Position numbers and translations under genes: made by a program. The notes under the pieces are model-generated. The model had not been told where the DNA came from, made no database searches, and saw nothing but the letters and a program-made list of their open reading frames with translations. From Hypericum androsaemum (Eukaryota > Streptophyta > Magnoliopsida > Malpighiales > Hypericaceae), in NCBI GenBank assembly GCA_963995505.1, contig OZ023195.1:5972109-6036108 (forward strand): 64,000 bases of DNA, given 5' to 3'. Numbering within the stretch: position 1 is the stretch's first letter; each line of letters begins with the position of its first letter. Of the stretch, positions 34,987 to 45,539 are shown in pieces.

Positions 34987-35598
34987 TTCTTATTTTCCTT
35001 TCTTTTTTTTAATCTTTTCCCTCTTTGTTCTTTTCCACTTTCGCTTTACCAACTGGAGAAGAATTACCGGGCTGGGCTGAGAATGGGCCCATATTGGATT
35101 TGGCCCGTTAACTGAGACCTTGAAGCACAGATCAGTACTTGGCCCGGCCTAATAAGCAAATTAGCTATTGCAATATTGGTTTTTGCATAGTCCAAAGTCA
35201 TTTTGTCGTGCGGCTCATTGTTTTCAAAACTGTGATTCGACTGGTCGGATGCTACCCAGACAGATATTTCTGGGTGATTCGGTTTGTCTGGATCAGAAAA
35301 ATTAATATTTTTTTCATTTTATTTGATTTAATTTAGAACTAACGCTTCCACTTTCATACTCGGAACGTATTCACCACATTTGGATTACAATAAACTTATC
35401 TTTTTAAAATATTCCGGATAATATGTCAACTAAGTAAAGCAAATTTGACTAATATGTCAAATAAGAAAACTTGTATTATCATATTCATTTACTTCAAGAC
35501 TTATTAAATTAATGTTTGAAGATATTGTTTGGATAAATTGTATGCCAAAGTAAGTAAATATTTGAACTTATTTGGTATTTTATCATTTTTAAGCTTAA
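34987..35598. other. 5' flank of CYP23 and spacer
   Basis: Pyrimidine-rich on the plus strand (35000-35050), so purine-rich on the transcript side of CYP23. Near 35218-35300 lies CATTGTTTTCAAAACTGTGA plus GACTGGTCGG, resembling the end of the hAT-like element at 36666; it may be a related degenerate terminus. Confidence 0.4.
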
Positions 35599-35607
35599 TT
35601 AAATTTA

Positions 35608-36459
35608 GGACAAATTACACTCAGGTCTCTAGTATTTTAACACTCTACCTCTCAGGTCCTTAGGTTTCCTAAAATGATCTTGTAGTCCACCGTGTTTTGG
35701 TTTGATTATACTCTGAAGTCCCTTGCTGACGTTATTAGCCTTTTTTGACATGGAAATTACTTATATACCCTGACCAAAAAATTAAAATATTTTATTTTAT
35801 TTCACCTCCCTTCTCTCTCATCCCCACGCCGCCGATACATTTGGTATGACCGTCGGTTCGCAGAAGGGTCCCAGAATGCGTGCTCTGACTACCAAAACAA
35901 CCCGGCCTTATTGGTGTTCAACGACCAGATTTTGCTGAGCAAGTTCGACAACCAGTACTTCGAGAACCTAGAGAGCGGGCTGGGGCTTCTGAGGTCGGAC
36001 CATGCCTTCATGGCAGACCCCACAACGTGCGGCTACGTGGCGGAGTACTCCCACGACGAGGGCCTCTTCTTCAAGGACTTCGCCCGGGCAATGGTCAAGC
36101 TCAGCGTCATTAGGGTCAAGGCTGGTCGCCACTGTGAGATTCGTCGAAAAAGTTGACCGAAAATTTTTTTTTGGCCAGAAAGTTGGCCTGGTTTTTCCTG
36201 AGAAGATGACCAGAGACTTGGTTTTGCCGGAACAGTTGGTCGGAGTTCGTCGGAAAAGATGATCGAAGATTTGGTTTGGACGGCCAGGGGTTTAATAGTT
36301 ATTTCAAATATAAAATAATAATAAAATGACTGATGATGTCAACTCGGGATCCGAGAGTATAATAAAACCAAATACGGAGGATAACAAGATCATTTTCGGA
36401 AACCTAAAGACCCGAGGGGTAGAGTGTCAAAATACCAGGAACATGAGAATAATTTACCC
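35608..36459. mobile_element. Pack-MULE (852 bp) carrying a peroxidase exon
   Basis: Left end GGACAAATTACACTCAGGTC, right end inverted GGGTAAATTATTCTCATG. The termini of about 150 bp pair through GGTTTGATTATACTC and TATTTTGACACTCTACC-type blocks. Exact 9-bp duplications TTAAATTTA at 35599-35607 and 36460-36468 fit Mutator. The interior holds a class III peroxidase exon (see 35842-36156). No transposase. Confidence 0.93.
35842..36156 (+). pseudogene. Captured class III peroxidase C-terminal exon
   Basis: In one open frame it reads RFAEGSQNACSDYQNNPALL, VFNDQILLSKFDNQYFENL, GLGLLRSDHAFM and FFKDFARAMVKLSVI, then VKAGRHCEIRRKS and a stop. This is the last part of plant secretory peroxidases: the FDN..Y..NL..GLGLL.SD block, the DFARAM.KLS block and the VK.GR.GEIRR end, where the usual final Cys is replaced. 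The heme-ligand and active-site helices are absent, so it cannot be a working enzyme. G+C content is far above the flank. The sequence wording is closest to the PER31/PER63-like group (inference). The open frame could still be transcribed. Confidence 0.88.
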
Positions 36460-36665
36460 TTAAATTTATTTTACCTTATTAATAATTATAAATAAAAATG
36501 AAAAATCCCGGTCCAATCGACAAATCGATCGAGTGAACCAAAAAAATAAAAATTTTGCGAGTCACCTCCCGGTTCAAAAATTGAAATATTTTAATAATAT
36601 CGTACTCATTAGGAGCCATACTTGTTGTGGTCGCAATGATATGACTTAAGATTTTGAGATCCTCA

Positions 36666-37583
36666 CCATGGTTTTAAAAAACGCAGTCCGACTGGTGATT
36701 CGACCAGTTGGACCGCGAATCGGTAGCTACATCGGGTCATTTTTTGCCTTTGAGATGGGTGCCGTATAAACCGCTCAAAATTCGGTTGGACCGGGTGATT
36801 CATACCCTCGTCTCGACCGGCCATAAGCGGTTTGTACGAGAACTTGAAAAAAATGGGAAAATTTTTCAGAAACCAAAAATTCACCCCCAAAATTAAGAAA
36901 CCATCGACAATATCAAGAAACCTTACATGGCCTCGAGGCCCTCGACAGTCTCCACTCGCTGCAAACTCTTCAACAGTCCCGAAATTGGGGGTAAAATTTT
37001 GATTTAGGGTATTTTTTAAACCCCCAAATCGACAAGCATGCAAAACAGGAAGTGGCCGACCTACCACAAATTGCCGACAACCACGACTCTCTTCAAGCCA
37101 CCGCCGTCCACCTACGAGCCTCTCTAAGCCACCACAAGTCACCCTCGCCTCACGTGGAAGAATTTGAGAGACAAAATTTGTACTAAATGAGGAATGAACT
37201 ATGGCTGCATGTGATTAGTACCCTCCTTTGCTAGTTCTGGAACAAGATCTTAAGGCACTAAGAAAATAATTGGAGACAGAGAGACTGAGAGGGTTAAGGA
37301 GAAGGAAACTTGTAGGAGTGGTGATGGTATTTTTGGTGGAAGGAAGATTACTTTTTTAGAGTGAGAGTGAGAGTGAGAGTGAGTGTGGTGGGATAAAGTT
37401 AAAGAGATTTCTAGAGTGGTATTGCTGTTTTTTTAGGCTTGGAGGTTATATATTACTTATATATTTAAAATATTTTAAAAATAAAAAAACTTTGGTCCGA
37501 TCGGAGGTTCGCCCGGTCGGACCATTCGACCCGGAGGACGGGAGAAATCCCGTGTCGGCCTCCGAGTCATTTTTTAAAACCAT
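36666..37583. mobile_element. hAT-like element (918 bp) with 8-bp TSD
   Basis: CCATGGTTTTAAAAAACG at 36666 is inverted at the right end (GTCATTTTTTAAAACCAT ending 37583); further inside, both ends carry CCGAC/GGTCGG modules. Flanking GATCCTCA is exact at 36658-36665 and 37584-37591. 8 bp fits hAT. Interior frames have no recognised domain; a (GTGAGA)n microsatellite lies at 37359-37385. Confidence 0.82.
37359..37385. repeat. (GTGAGA)n microsatellite
   Basis: Four to five units of AGAGTG/GTGAGA inside the hAT-like element. Confidence 0.9.
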
Positions 37584-37591
37584 GATCCTCA

Positions 37592-39140
37592 ACGGAAAAA
37601 GGAAAAGATTAAAAGAAAAAAAAACAGGGGGACCAATTGGTGTGTTCCATGGGATTTCCACATACGGAAATAAGTTAAAGCTCTTCATTGACCCAATCCC
37701 ACACGCCAGCTCAATTTCCTTGTCCACCGGAACCTAAATTTCCAAACGTATAGATTGGTCCCTCTGGCTGAGCTATTTTTCCGGTTAATTTGTATAAGTG
37801 GTTTTTCTCACTGTACAATTGTCATGTTATTTTAGGTCGAATATTGATTCTAACGTGTCAAAACTTTTTTGTTTTTTATATTTGTACGAAGTTGTCGATC
37901 TAATTTGACACCACATTTACTGAAAAATCATCAAGTTCTCTTCATTACGGTGCATGCGCATCAGGACAATTCAAAACCAGCTTAATCAAGATTTTATATA
38001 TCTACTCAGCGTCCTATTTAATTCCCAAAAGAAAAAATAGTTGTCAGAAAGTAGAAAGTTCCTTTTTTGTTTAAGAATTAAAGAATAAAGATTTGTGATC
38101 TCATTTTGGACAACAACGAGGAAGGTGCAGTACTTATTATTCCACCCAATTGGAATGGAAACCCTATGTACTTGTTCTCAATCAAAGTCGTAGTTTGTAT
38201 TCTCCATTTATGCATGGGAACCCGATTCCATAGCATGGGATACTAATAGTTCCTTCTACTAGGGTCACTATGAATTATATTCGATTTTGATTTGATTCAA
38301 TGCATCGAAAATTTGATTCGAATTTGAAATAGTTCACACAAATTTAAATTTTTTCTCGGATGAATTAATAATTAGAATTCGGAAAATTATAAGTCAAATG
38401 TGCCTGAATTCGAATGTGATCACTCAACCAAACCACATGTATTTGTTTTATGTATTTAAACCATAAGATGATACATGACAATTTAACAAAGGGACGTAGT
38501 GCTAAAGTGAAATTATCTATAAAAATAATTATGTATCTGAAGTACGGACAATTTGCGAGGAGAGTTTAAGAGGTGTGGCTTCTTAATAAAACCCCTTATA
38601 TGTTCAAAAAAGGTGACCATGAATTAATTTATATTCAATTCAACCAAATTTTATTTGGATCTCAACTAACTCATACGAATCAGATTCGTATTCAAATTCA
38701 TATTTGGTCATCCCTACTTCTACCTCCCCATGGTCTAGTCAATAAAAAAATGGGAATAAAATTTGGTCAAAATAGTAAGAGACTCAATTTTTTTTAAATG
38801 TGTCAGGCCAAATTTTACTAATGAGAAAAAATCTTTGGAAGAATCATTTTACAATGCTCGTCTAAATTCTAAAGTTAGATACTTAGATCAATATCAACCA
38901 TTTAATACATCGAATTTGGGAGAAATGGATCTCGAGTCAAGCTAGATGCCGCCATATACTTTTGCCAAAATTATTGATGCACAAATTTATTCCTAGCTCA
39001 TTATTGGCATCGACTGTTTTCACTCTCTAAATATCTCGGACTACTTTTCATTCCATGTATATCAGCAAAAGAATGGACAAATCCAACGAAAAAAGTCCAG
39101 TATAGTCTTATTATAAATATGTTTTTGTGTATCGGATCTG
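37592..39140. other. AT-rich spacer, no gene recognised
   Basis: No coding similarity and no clear repeat; open frames at 38573-38797 and 38763-38945 are unsupported. Confidence 0.5.
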
Positions 39141-39144
39141 TAAG

Positions 39145-41250
39145 ATTTTAGGATTGTTGCGCAGAAAATTGGAGAGAATGTCGATCGAACTTAAAGACGG
39201 TCAGAATGGTCCTTCCAAAGTCAGTCTAATGTGGGAGAAAAAAGTAGATATGAAGAGATTTCCTTGAGCTAAAAAATAAAAACGATACAAAGTAAAACCA
39301 AAGCTTGAGGGTTTTGTGTATAATCTTTGGGGTGTCTATGCCTATGCTCCAAGCCATGCTTATATAAAAATAAAATTGCACTGACCTGGCCTCCTACCCT
39401 AAGTAATGTTCTAGTCGAACACGATGACTTCAAAGTCTATCTCTATCTAATGTCTATCGTCATCCAACCCAGACTTCTTCGACTTGATGAAGTCTATCCC
39501 TCTTTAATGTTTATCCTGCCTTCTTGAATCTATGTCCATTCATAATTCCTAGAGTTTGAGTTAATCTGGTCTCTTTGAGTCCACCTTCACCTTACTTCCC
39601 GGAGTCCTCGTTCGCCTATAACTCTGAGAGTCCGACTTCCTATGGTCTCCTCGAGTTTGCCCCGCCTTCTTTAGAGTCTGTCGTATCCCGATCTCTTCGT
39701 GTCCTTACTCAACCGGTCTATCTCGATCTGGCTTCCCGTTCTCAATCGCAATCAATGTCGAGTCCGATATCAACCCGAGACATGATGACTTTACCTTAGG
39801 CCGCTTCAATCAACCATGTTGGAATATAACTAGCCATGTAGTTCGGCCAACTTGGACTTAATTAGTTCCAAAAGATTGACGATCCCCACTTGTACCTAAC
39901 CAGATGGATCGATGATCCATTCTCGTGGCCAACCTAGATGGATCGATGATCCACTCAATCACCTCAATTAGGATCAACCATCCATCAAGATTGACCATCT
40001 CGATCCTTGTTCACCCTAACATGGATTGACCATCCCGATCACTGGTCGGGTCGAGCGAATTGACTATTTTTTTCCTCACACCGAGTTAAATGGATTGACC
40101 ATCCTATCCTCACATCAAGTTAGATGGATCGACCATTCTTTCCTCACATAAATTTGGATGGATCAACCACCTCATACTAACCCCGAGGATCGACCACCTC
40201 ATACTAACCCCGAGGATCGACCATCCTCACTTCATACCAGATAAGCAATCTTGAATTCAAATAGATTTTTGACCCCTTTACACTCCGAATTGGAAGAAGT
40301 CATGAACTATAAAGTTATAGATCTATGCCTTAGCTTTCCATAAAAACTTAAACCATCTCAATCTGACTTGTAACTAATAAGAAAAGGCCATTATACGAAA
40401 TCCTGGCGAACCTCCACGATGAAAGTAGCGATGGTTGATGGATCTATAATTTTAATCACTGATGATCGACAACTCTAATGGTCGATCATAATTTCCCCTA
40501 GTTTAACCTTTTAGCTTTCCATAGCCATAAGAATCATCTCAATCAGATATCTGAGCCAAAAGATGTGATCGATTTACCAAAGTTTGATGGTCTCAATGAT
40601 GAAGCATCGAGACTTAAAGCATTATTTTGACACTCAATCAGAGGTCTAGATCCATCTTGGATTGCTTGATGTTCTTGTACACTTTTTTCCCACAACAGAA
40701 TTAGGTAATGCCTTAGAAACATAAAATAGAGATCCACCTCTCGTCTTCCAATAGAAGAAGGAATCACTTCATTCTGATGCTCGATCACAAAGTTATAGTC
40801 GATGTACCGACAATGAGTTCTCTGAGATAACTCCTACGAGCCAATGAGTGCCCGGCCTCTCCAGGTGAGTTATCTATCATGACTTGACGAAATTTGTTAT
40901 GACCTAAAGGTAACTCAAGATGTGGCAGAGCGTAACCCCAATTGAAGCTGAGTGTAATCTAAGTTAAAGCTAAGTATAACCTAAGCTGACTTGAGGCTAA
41001 GTGTTACTCAACCTGCCTTGCCATGAGGAAACCCAACCTGACTTGAAGCTCAGGGTAACCCAAGCTTACCTGAGGCTGAGGGTACCTGTGAATAGATGCT
41101 GATGGTACCTATAACTTGAAGCTGAGAGTACCAAAGGTGATTTAAGACTGAAGGCACCCAAGCCGACTTGAGTACACCCAGCCAAGGCAAGTTGACGTCT
41201 AAATATAGGTATCTCTATAATCGCCCTAGTCGACCCCAAGCTCCGAGCAT
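39145..41250 (+). mobile_element. Possible solo LTR or degenerate repeat-rich element
   Basis: Begins TGTAAGATTTTAGG (39139-39152), has a TATA-like CTTATATAAAAATA near 39358, and then long runs of imperfect short repeats: GATGGATCGA(C/T)(C/G)ATCC modules (39890-40245) and CTGA(G/C)(G/T)GTAACC-type modules (40890-41160). This resembles long Ty3 LTRs, but I could not fix both ends or a target duplication. Confidence 0.3.
40165..40222. repeat. 27-bp perfect tandem duplication
   Basis: ACCACCTCATACTAACCCCG followed by AGGATCG occurs twice in tandem. Confidence 0.9.
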
Positions 41251-41389
41251 ATTATTTTTGTAGTTCAATAAGAATATTATTGCTCAAATGGTATAAGTAA
41301 GATTGAGGTAAAGAGTGCAAAGTTTCAAATTTTGGTTACACAAAAATTTACTTATAAATTTTTTTTAGAGTATTCTATATTTAAAAAGA

Positions 41390-42026
41390 TGAAAAAAGTT
41401 TATTAAAGTATCTTGTAATTTTACTAAATTAGTATAGTACCCTGTGCTCTAATGGTGTTTGTGATTTATGATTATGCCTTTGGAAATAAAAGGTCTCAGC
41501 TCGGGGTTATAAAGGAACATGAGGTGAGGTTTTGGTGCATTAAGCTTGGGGTCTTGCAATGCAACCCGGAAATTGTCGCAGAAGGTTTTCTTTTTGTTGA
41601 AATCGTTTTCTTTTTTTTACATGGAAATAATTTTCAATGGATAATCATGTTTGCCTTAAACTACCTCATGTTAATGGGTTGATCCAAAAGACCCATCACT
41701 TTGTTCTGGTTTTTAAGTTATCAACAGGAAGAATCGTTGTATTTGTAATTATTTTGAAAGGCGTTGTGAAATTTGGATGTTTAATTAGGGTTAGAAAATT
41801 TTAGAATTTTTAATTATGCCACGTCAACGTCACTTAGAATAAAAATGTATGATGTGGATGTGATGTGACGCTAACTAGAATGGCCTGGTTGGAAAATTAA
41901 CCATGGTTACTAAATTGTCACAAAAAATGTCGCTTTTCAAAATTTCTGTCACCTAAAAAAAAACTAAATTACAGGATACTAAAGTAAAAATGTGTGAAAT
42001 TACAAGGTTTTTAGTGAACTTTTCCC
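41390..42026. mobile_element. MULE/MITE related to the 29703 hairpin element
   Basis: The right end inverted (GGGAAAAGTTCACTAAAAAC, then CTTTAGTATCCTGTAATTTA) matches the left end AAAAAAGTTTATTAAAGTAT, then AGTATAGTACCCTGTG, and is the same terminus family as 29703-30268. Flanks (TTTAAAAA and TTAAAAAAA) are similar but do not fix an exact duplication. The interior frame at 41452-41682 has no known domain. Confidence 0.7.
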
Positions 42027-43648
42027 TTAAAAAAATTCTGCAGTATTACTTTTCAATATTTAATTTTCCTTAGTTTATGTGGCGAATAGACTATAGGCTA
42101 AGATTGTTTATATTCATATCAAACTTTAAGATTATTCGTATTTAGAGTCTCATTTGTTATATACATGAATCAAATGTGAGATCAAACGATATTATGTCTT
42201 TTTATTAGTAGAATTTATGGCATATAAAACCTTAACATGTCCCACCAAAAAACTCACCGAATACATTGTGTTTAAATTTGGACGGTTTACATCGCGTGTC
42301 AACATGTGTTTGAACATTTTTGCGTTGTATGTCATAAGATGATAGTTTTGTGTAGATTATTTACCAAATTTTCTATAAAACCATGTAAAATCTTCATATA
42401 CGGTAGAACCTTCGTAAAGTGATAATTTCTGTAAATTGATAAAAAAATTTAGTCCCGAGTCGAGACGAGTGTTAAAATTTAATAACCTCTACATCGTAAA
42501 TAATTAATACCTTTTCGGAAAATTTTAGTATCAAATTGTTGTCCTAATTTTCGTAGAAATCGATATTTTTTAATAAATACATATGTTTTTACATACTTTA
42601 CGAATCGGAAAAATATTTTAAGATACAAACTTTGTGTTATACTTGCTTATTTGATAATTTTTAAGTTATCATTATCTTCTCAAATATCTTCAAATGGTCA
42701 TTGTGATAGTATTCTTGTTGTAAAAAAATATCTCACTCAAGTATAGCATTTGAATAATGATATAAGTCAAAATTTTAGGTGACTTGGATATAAATAAAGT
42801 ATTTTTTTTAGTATTTACATATTTATTGCTCAAGAATTCAATTTTAATAGTTTTGTATGAAAAAAATAAATTTTCTTATGTAATAAATTTTCTAAAATGA
42901 TATTTTTTCTAGTTCCAATAATATTATTTTAGAGAGGTTTTAGTTTATATAATTAGCGGCCTTAGCATCTCGGCTCCAAATCTTATACAAACATTATCGT
43001 AACATTTGTATCGGAGTAGTTCGATTCAAGAGTCAGTCGTATATGACTTCTTATTTCATGATACGCGATGTTCAAGAATATGTCAATCGACAACTAATTT
43101 GAACCGTTCAAATTTTGACTCCATATATCAAATAAATTTCATTTGGGAGTGTGTTCAACTACTTAGAATACGCAACCATCTGTCTTGGCTTCGCCAAAAG
43201 GCCTCATCTCGCTAAGCCCGGCTCACGAGGGCCAAGTCGCAGCTGTATATCCTTCGGGCATTGATCCTTCGGTTGACATCTTACCTGAAGTTTGAGAGAT
43301 GTTTTCAGCCATTCCAAGGACCTATCCGATATCAATTGCAATTAGTAGGCTCGGAAACAGGTTTCTAAAAAAATAGATGTTTTAACCACCTAGACTTTTG
43401 CAAACTGAATTTTTCCATTGAGGTTGGCCGAATTTCAAGGGTGGCACAAATTGGTTCAGGCCTTAAAGAGCAGTCATTTGGTGTGACCATTTACCTTTGG
43501 GGCCAATTTTTGACCGACGATCGGAATTGTCAAAGCATGTATTTGGAAGATTTCCAAAGATGGATTAGGAGATCCAAATACAATTTTTAACTAGCTACTT
43601 GCATTTGGGTTGATATTATATATTTAATCGATTAGACGGTTGGTATTT
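42027..43648. other. AT-rich spacer, no gene recognised
   Basis: No supported gene. A more G+C-rich patch at 43190-43300 has no recognised similarity. Confidence 0.5.
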
Positions 43649-43894
43649 TAAATTAAAGGATAAATTATCCTCAGGTTCCATCTCTATGTCATAATTACGG
43701 GTAGGACCTCTGTTATTCAAAAATTTATTTTACCGTCCTTACTCTTTGTTAAAATATTGGTCTCGGGTCTCTGGCTGACATCAGCAATTAATTTATTATT
43801 ATTTTATTTTTAAAAAGACTATTATACCCCTGTCTTCCCTTTACGTCGTCTTCTCCGGCTCGGACAACCAAATCTGACCCACCGACAGGCGAGG

Positions 43895-44319
43895 TTGTCC
43901 CCGGCCCGACCACAAAGGAACATCGACCTCCCAGAAAGCTCCTCCGCCACCCGGTCATCATCTACGCGGTCTCCCCTAAGGTCATCCACACTGAACCCTC
44001 CAACTTCATGTCTCTCGTCCAGCGCCTCACCGGCCTTACCTCCTCCGACTTCTCCTCGTTCTCCACTGGCGACCTCTCCCCCGCCTCGCCACCACCTGAG
44101 CACGCCAGCCCCAGCCTTCCCGTTCTTGTCCCTACCCGTGACAACATCCTAGACTTAAACGACTTCGTTTTGAGCCCTTACGTTGGTGGCGGCAGCGACA
44201 GAAGTAGCTTCATTGTCAGTCCGTCGGGGATCTTCTCGGCGACTCCTGGAATGTCCCTTTTTGGCGTCACCCCTACTCACCTCTCCTTTGCCATTCGATT
44301 CAGAGTCCTCCTCCCCTGA
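43895..44319 (+). pseudogene. Captured VQ-motif protein fragment (MKS1-like)
   Basis: One frame reads HRPPRKLLRHPVIIYAVSPK, VIHTEPSNFMSLVQRLTGLT, then a Ser/Pro-rich region with FVLSPYVGGGS and SPSGIFSATPGMSLFG. FMSLVQRLTG (44005-44034) is the VQ core (FxxxVQxLTG), and PVIIYAVSPKVIHT is the typical lead-in of MKS1-type VQ proteins, plant nuclear cofactors that bind WRKY factors and are MAP-kinase substrates. The N-terminus and normal C-terminus are missing, so this is a captured fragment. The motif itself looks intact, and a frame stays open through it. Confidence 0.88.
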
Positions 44320-44671
44320 TCTGGTCCAATGAATCGGCACCGCTTTGAGCTGGGTTGGGAGGATCGATTGAATTGGGAAGCGATTGGGTATGGGCGTTAT
44401 TGTCGGTTCTCACCGGAGAAGACAAGATGAGGGATCGGTTTCCATCCAAGAGTCGTGCCTCGCCGTCGTCCTCTCCATTGATGGTGAAGGACATTGATTT
44501 TTTGCGGTGGTCGGAGGAAGCAGAGGGTTGGCCGGAGAGGTGGGGAGAGGGAAGGGAAGGGACAGCGAGAGAAATTAGTTTTTGTAAGGGTATATAAGTA
44601 ATTGCCATTATAAAAAATTTCTTATTGTCTGCTAGAGATCCGAGACAAATATTTTAACAAAGAGCAGGGAC

Positions 44672-44847
44672 AAACAACATGCACTTAGATCAATTGGTAA
44701 GTGAGTTATTCTAGTTTAACCAGGTCTCGAGTTTGAGTCATTGGGTTCGCAATAATGATAAATATTTGTTGTGAGAGGTTTGTTTCCTTTTAAAAGTCCT
44801 ATACGTCTCAAAATGGATTAGTCAATTAGTTAAACCAAAATAAAAAT
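44672..44847 (+). mobile_element. tRNA-derived SINE with 13-bp TSD
   Basis: Pol III-type boxes: A box TAGATCAATTGGTAAGTGAG and B box GTCTCGAGTTTGAGTC, then a family 3' part (ATAAATATTTGTTGTGAGAGG) and an A-rich tail. Flanked by AAAGAGCAGGGAC (44659-44671) and AAAGAGTAGGAAC (44848-44860), a 13-bp duplication with two differences. Best preserved member of the local SINE family. Confidence 0.85.
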
Positions 44848-45040
44848 AAAGAGTAGGAACGACAAAATAATTTTTTGAATAGCAGAGATACTACCCATAA
44901 TTATGATATTGACCAGAGATCTAAGAATAATTTGCCCTAAATTAAAATTACCAACTACCAAATCATATGCACGTTGTTCCGAATAGCTATGGCCTATAGA
45001 ACAACAGTGAAACATTAGATTCGAGAAATCCTCAAATTTT

Positions 45041-45535
45041 TTCTAAGAATAAAGTAGCGCAAAGTCTATATTAACAGAGGGTTACAATACAGGAAAGATA
45101 AATACATAAACATAAGACGATAAAAACCAATCAAAAAATGAAATTCAATCCAACGACAGCATAGTGGCACAAGGGAGAGCAAAAGACGATCGAGAAGGCA
45201 CGAAAACCAAATGACCGGGCAGAATTCTGCCGAGACAAAACTACGGCCAATAACCACAAGACAAGTTCGTGAGCATTTAAATGCATGCGAGATGCACCTA
45301 AATGAGAGCCAATGTCTAATAAATTCAACCAAGACAAAGTTCTCCACCTGCAGCCACAGAAAAAATTTCGGAAACGACAGTAAACAATACACAGATAACG
45401 GCCAATAGCAACACATAGAAAGCAACACACGGCAAAAAACAACACACAAATCCTGAAATTGATCGATGAAATAAATTGTTAACAGCGTGGAACGGAAAGC
45501 ACCACAACCGGTCGCCAAACCAGTAGCAAGTAGTT
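45041..45535 (-). mobile_element. LINE-like 3' tail, copy A
   Basis: Aligns along about 320 bp with 63366-63690. Shared blocks include AGACAAAGTTCTCCACC, ACGGCCAATAACC/TCGGCCAATAACC, GACAGCA(T/G)(A/G)GTGGCACA and the end TAGCGC(A)AAG. Read on the minus strand it ends TTTGCGCTACTTTATTCTTA plus an A-rich stretch, the style of plant LINE 3' ends. Open frames in it are spurious. Confidence 0.6.
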
Positions 45536-45539
45536 TTTA

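Larger units (their letters stand above)
43658..44937. mobile_element. Pack-MULE carrying a VQ-motif gene fragment, with a nested SINE
   Basis: Left end GGATAAATTATCCTCAGG and right end inverted GGGCAAATTATTCTTAGATC. Exact 9-bp duplications TAAATTAAA lie at 43649-43657 and 44938-44946. The right terminus is split by a SINE at 44672-44847: the left-arm blocks TCTTTGTTAAAATATT and CTCGGGTCTC reappear inverted on the inner side of the SINE, and the outer TIR on the other side. The interior is G+C-rich and holds the VQ fragment at 43895-44319. No transposase. Confidence 0.93.

Noticed and set aside
35218..36590. A larger hAT-like element around the peroxidase Pack-MULE
   Set aside because: Left and right sequences look loosely like hAT ends, but the pairing is weak and no target duplication was found.
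39145..41250. Solo LTR call for the repeat-rich region
   Set aside because: A plausible TATA and TG start, but the right end and target duplication could not be fixed, so only a low-confidence feature is listed.
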